Positions 61,201 through 64,000 of a stretch of 64,000 nt of DNA are shown here, piece by piece; within the stretch, counting starts at the first letter, position 1, and each line of letters opens with the position of its first letter. Origin of the DNA: Hydractinia symbiolongicarpus (Eukaryota; Cnidaria; Hydrozoa; Anthoathecata; Hydractiniidae). The notes beneath the pieces were generated by a model. The model worked only from the letters and a program-made list of their open reading frames with translations, was not told the DNA's origin and did not search any database. The translations under genes and the position numbers were made by a program. The DNA lies in the NCBI RefSeq assembly GCF_029227915.1, contig NC_079886.1, forward strand, positions 2,914,001 to 2,978,000. The letters are read 5' to 3'.

Positions 61201-64000
61201 CGGCAAACGAAAACCCGCGATTTCCCGTAAATCCCGGACTCGGCCCGTATAGTCAAAAATATACAAAGAAAGTACCCAGGGAGTAAACTCATTTCCCGAA
61301 CGATTTTATAAATTATTTTTTCACCGCTAAAACGCATGAGACTTGTAGTTTTCAAAAATGTTTTCATTTTTGATGAGACGCTGAATAAAAGAAGTTTAAT
61401 CGCCGGCAAACGAAAACCTGCGATTTCCCGTAAATCCCGTACTCGGCCCGTATAGTCAAAAGTATACAAAGAAAGTACCCTGCGAGTAAATTCATTTCCC
61501 CACCGATTTTTTAAATTATTTTTTCACCACTAAAACGCATGAAACTTGTAGTTTTCAAAATTAATTTCTTTTTTGATGAGACGCTGAATAAAAGAAGTTT
61601 AATCGCCGGCAAACGAGAACCCGCGATTTCCCGTAAATCCCGTACTCGGCCCGTATAGGCAAAAGTATACCAAAAAGGTAACCAGGGAGAAAACTGATTT
61701 CCCGAATGATTTTTTAAATTATTTTTTCACCACTAAAACGCATAAGACTTGTAGTTTTCAAAAATGTTTTCATTTTTGATGAGACCCTAAATAAAAGAAG
61801 TTTAATCGCCGGCAAACGAAAACCCGCGATATCCCGTAAATCCTGAACTCGGCCCGTATAGTCAAAAGTAAACAAAAAAAGTACCCAGGGAGTAAATTCA
61901 TTTCCCGAACGATTTTTTAAATTATTTTTTCACCACTAAAACGCATGAGAGTTGAACTTTTCAAAAAGGTTTTCATTTTTGATGAGACGCTGAATAAAAG
62001 AAGTTTAATCGCCGGCAAACAAAAACCCCCAATTTCCCGTAAATCCCGTACTCGGCCCGTATAGTCAAAAGTATACAAAAAAGGTAACCAGGGAGTAAAC
62101 TGATTTCCCGAATGATTTTTTAAATTATATTTTCACCACTAAAACGCATAAGACTTGTAGTTTTCAAAAATGTTTTCATTTTTGATGAGACCCTAAATAA
62201 AAGAAGTTTAATCGCCGGCAAACGAAAACCCGCGATATCCCGTAAATCCTGAACTCGGCCCGTATAGTCAAAAGTAAACAAAAAAAGTACCCAGGGAGTA
62301 AATTCATTTCCCGAAGGATTTTTTAAATTATTTTTTCACCACTAAAACGAATGAGACTTGTAGTTTTCAAAAATGTTTTCATTTTTGATGAGACCCTAAA
62401 TAAAAGAAGTTTCATCGCCGGCAAACGAAAACCCGCGATTTCCCGTAAATCCCGGACTCCGCCCGTATAGTCAAAAGTATACAAAAAAGTACCCAGGGAG
62501 TAAATTCATTTCCCGAACGATTTTTTAAATTATTTTTTCACCACTAAAACGAATGAGACTTGTAGTTTTCAAAAATATTTTCATTTTTGATGAGACGCTG
62601 GATAAAAGAAGTTTAATCGCCGGCAAACGAAAACCCGCGATTTCCCGTAAATCCCGTACTCGGCCCGTATTGTCAAAAGTATACAAAGAAAGTACCCAGG
62701 GAATAAACTCATTTCCCGAACGATTTTTTAAATTATTTTTTAACCACTAAAACGGATGAGACTTGTAGTTTTCAAAAATGTTTTCATTTTTGATGAGACC
62801 CTAAATAAAAGAAGTTTAATCGCCGGCAAACGAAAACCCGCGATATCCCGTAAATCCTGAACTCGGCCCGTATAGTCAAAAGTAAACAAAAAAAGTACCC
62901 AGGGAGTAAATTCATTTCCCGAAGGATTTTTTAAATTATTTTTTCACCACTAAAACGAATGAGACTTGTAGTTTTCAAAAATGTTTTCATTTTTGATGAG
63001 ACCCTAAATAAAAGAAGTTTCATCGCCGGCAAACGAAAACCCGCGATTTCCCGTAAATCCCGGACTCGGCCCGTATAGTCAAAAGTATACAAAAAAGTAC
63101 CCAGGGAGTAAATTCATTTCCCGAACGATTTTTTAAATTATTTTTTCACCACTAAAACGAATGAGACTTGTAGTTTTCAAAAATATTTTCATTTTTGATG
63201 AGACGCTGGATAAAAGAAGTTTAATCGCCGGCAAACGAAAACCCGCGATTTCCCGTAAATCCCGTACTCGGCCCGTATTGTCAAAAGTATACAAAGAAAG
63301 TACCCAGGGAATAAACTCATTTCCCGAACGATTTTTTAAATTATTTTTTAACCACTAAAACGGATGAGACTTGTAGTTTTCAAAAATGTTTTCATTTTTG
63401 ATGAGACGCTGAATAAAAGAAGTTTAATCGCCGGCCAACGAAAACCCGCGATTTCCCGTAAATCCGGTACTCGGCCCGTATAGTCGAAAGTATACAAAGA
63501 AAGTACTCAAGGAGTAAACTCATTTCCCGAATGATTTTTTAAATTATATTTTCACCACTAAAACGCATAAGACTTGTAGTTTTCAAAAATGTTTTCATTT
63601 TTGATGAGACCCTAAATAAAAGAAGTTTAATCGCCGGCAAACGAAAACCCGCGATTTCCCGTAAATCCCGGACTCGGCCCGTATAGTCAAAAGTATACAA
63701 AAAAAGTACCCAGGGAGTAAATTCATTTACCGAACGATTTTTTAAATTATTTTTTCACCACTAAAACGAATGAGACTTGTAGTTTTCAAAAATGTTTTCA
63801 TTTTTGATGAGACCCTAAATAAAAGAAGTTTAATCGCCGGCAAACGAAAACCCGCGATATCCCGTAAATCCTGAACTCGGCCCGTATAGTCAAAAGTAAA
63901 CAAAAAAAGTACCCAGGGAGTAAATTCATTTCCCGAAGGATTTTTTAAATTATTTTTTCACCACTAAAACGAATGAGACTTGTAGTTTTCAAAAATGTTT
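61201..64000 (+). repeat. Right-end satellite with trimer higher-order repeats (608-bp offset)
   Basis: The trimer containing CGATATCCCGTAAATCCTG, GTAAACAAAAAAAG, GAGACCCTAAAT, TTTCATCGCCGGC and CGCTGGATAAAAG occurs at ~62150-62757 and ~62758-63365, shifted by 608 bp, with further partial copies at ~61745 and ~63560 to the end. Monomers at 61.9-62.5 kb also match those at ~44.9-45.5 kb and ~50.6-51.2 kb. Confidence 0.8.

Larger units (their letters stand above)
59708..64000 (+). repeat. 203-bp satellite array, right block (~21 monomers)
   Basis: The same satellite resumes directly after the retrotransposon poly(A) tail, in the same orientation and at the monomer position where the left block stopped: left ends at CCACTAAAAC and right continues with GCATGAGACTTG. 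The block runs to the window end and stops mid-monomer, so the right array edge is also outside the window. Monomers between about 61.7 and 64.0 kb share the GAGACCCTAAAT variant with monomers near 45 and 51 kb on the other side of the insertion, which shows that both blocks are one array. Confidence 0.98.

Noticed and set aside
1-64000. CRISPR array
   Set aside because: The repeated unit is contiguous with no short repeat/unique spacer alternation, and it sits beside a eukaryotic-type retrotransposon.
1-64000. RNA polymerase III promoter (A and B boxes) in the monomer
   Set aside because: I looked for a GGTTCGANTCC-like B box and a preceding A box and found none. T-runs alone are not evidence of a transcription unit.

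Overview
The window is almost entirely one tandem satellite DNA family, interrupted once by a 5'-truncated non-LTR (LINE-type) retrotransposon. It has no host protein-coding gene, rRNA, tRNA or CRISPR array that I can support. The long monotonous satellite, the higher-order repeats, and a poly(A)-tailed retrotransposon with an apurinic-type endonuclease plus reverse transcriptase point to an animal nuclear chromosome, probably an invertebrate and probably centromeric or pericentromeric. The species and chromosomal location are inference.

Layout. Positions 1-56850 and 59708-64000 are head-to-tail copies of a 203-bp monomer, about 301 monomer-equivalents, all in one orientation. Both window ends fall inside a monomer, so the array extends beyond the window. 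The monomer is about 37% GC, with an AT-rich block and a CpG-rich block, and carries a 9-bp-stem, TTTT-loop inverted repeat. Monomers are grouped into higher-order repeats (HORs) whose size changes along the array: 10/12-mers (1-4240), dimers (4250-5061), 6-mers (~6800-9240), a partial 7-mer (~9700-12095), 4-mers (14.9-16.1 kb and ~20.2-21.1 kb), an 8-mer pair (21.7-25.0 kb), a ~6.3-mer mosaic (26.4-28.8 kb), trimers (28.9-30.2 kb), an 8-mer pair (32.2-35.5 kb), a nearly identical 28-mer pair (41.6-53.0 kb), an 11-mer (53-56 kb), an 8-mer pair split by the retrotransposon (55.2-61.2 kb) and trimers at the right end (62-64 kb). Odd-length monomers (60, 124, 165 and 246 bp) recur and act as lineage markers. 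One 124+165 bp pair appears three times, 5.2-5.5 kb apart.

The retrotransposon (about 56851-59703) keeps the C-terminal part of its endonuclease, a full reverse transcriptase with an intact FADD catalytic motif, a 3' UTR with a stem-loop and a TA-rich tract, and a poly(A) tail. Its 5' end is missing, so it cannot be autonomous, but the remaining reading frame has no stop or frameshift, which suggests recent insertion. It sits in one monomer of an 8-mer HOR whose neighbouring copy lacks it, so it arrived after that HOR was amplified.

The many short open frames of 60-135 codons inside the satellite are by-products of a stop-poor monomer. Since 203 is not a multiple of 3, and none of the length variants preserves the frame, I treat them as non-coding. 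All alignments and counts were made by eye.
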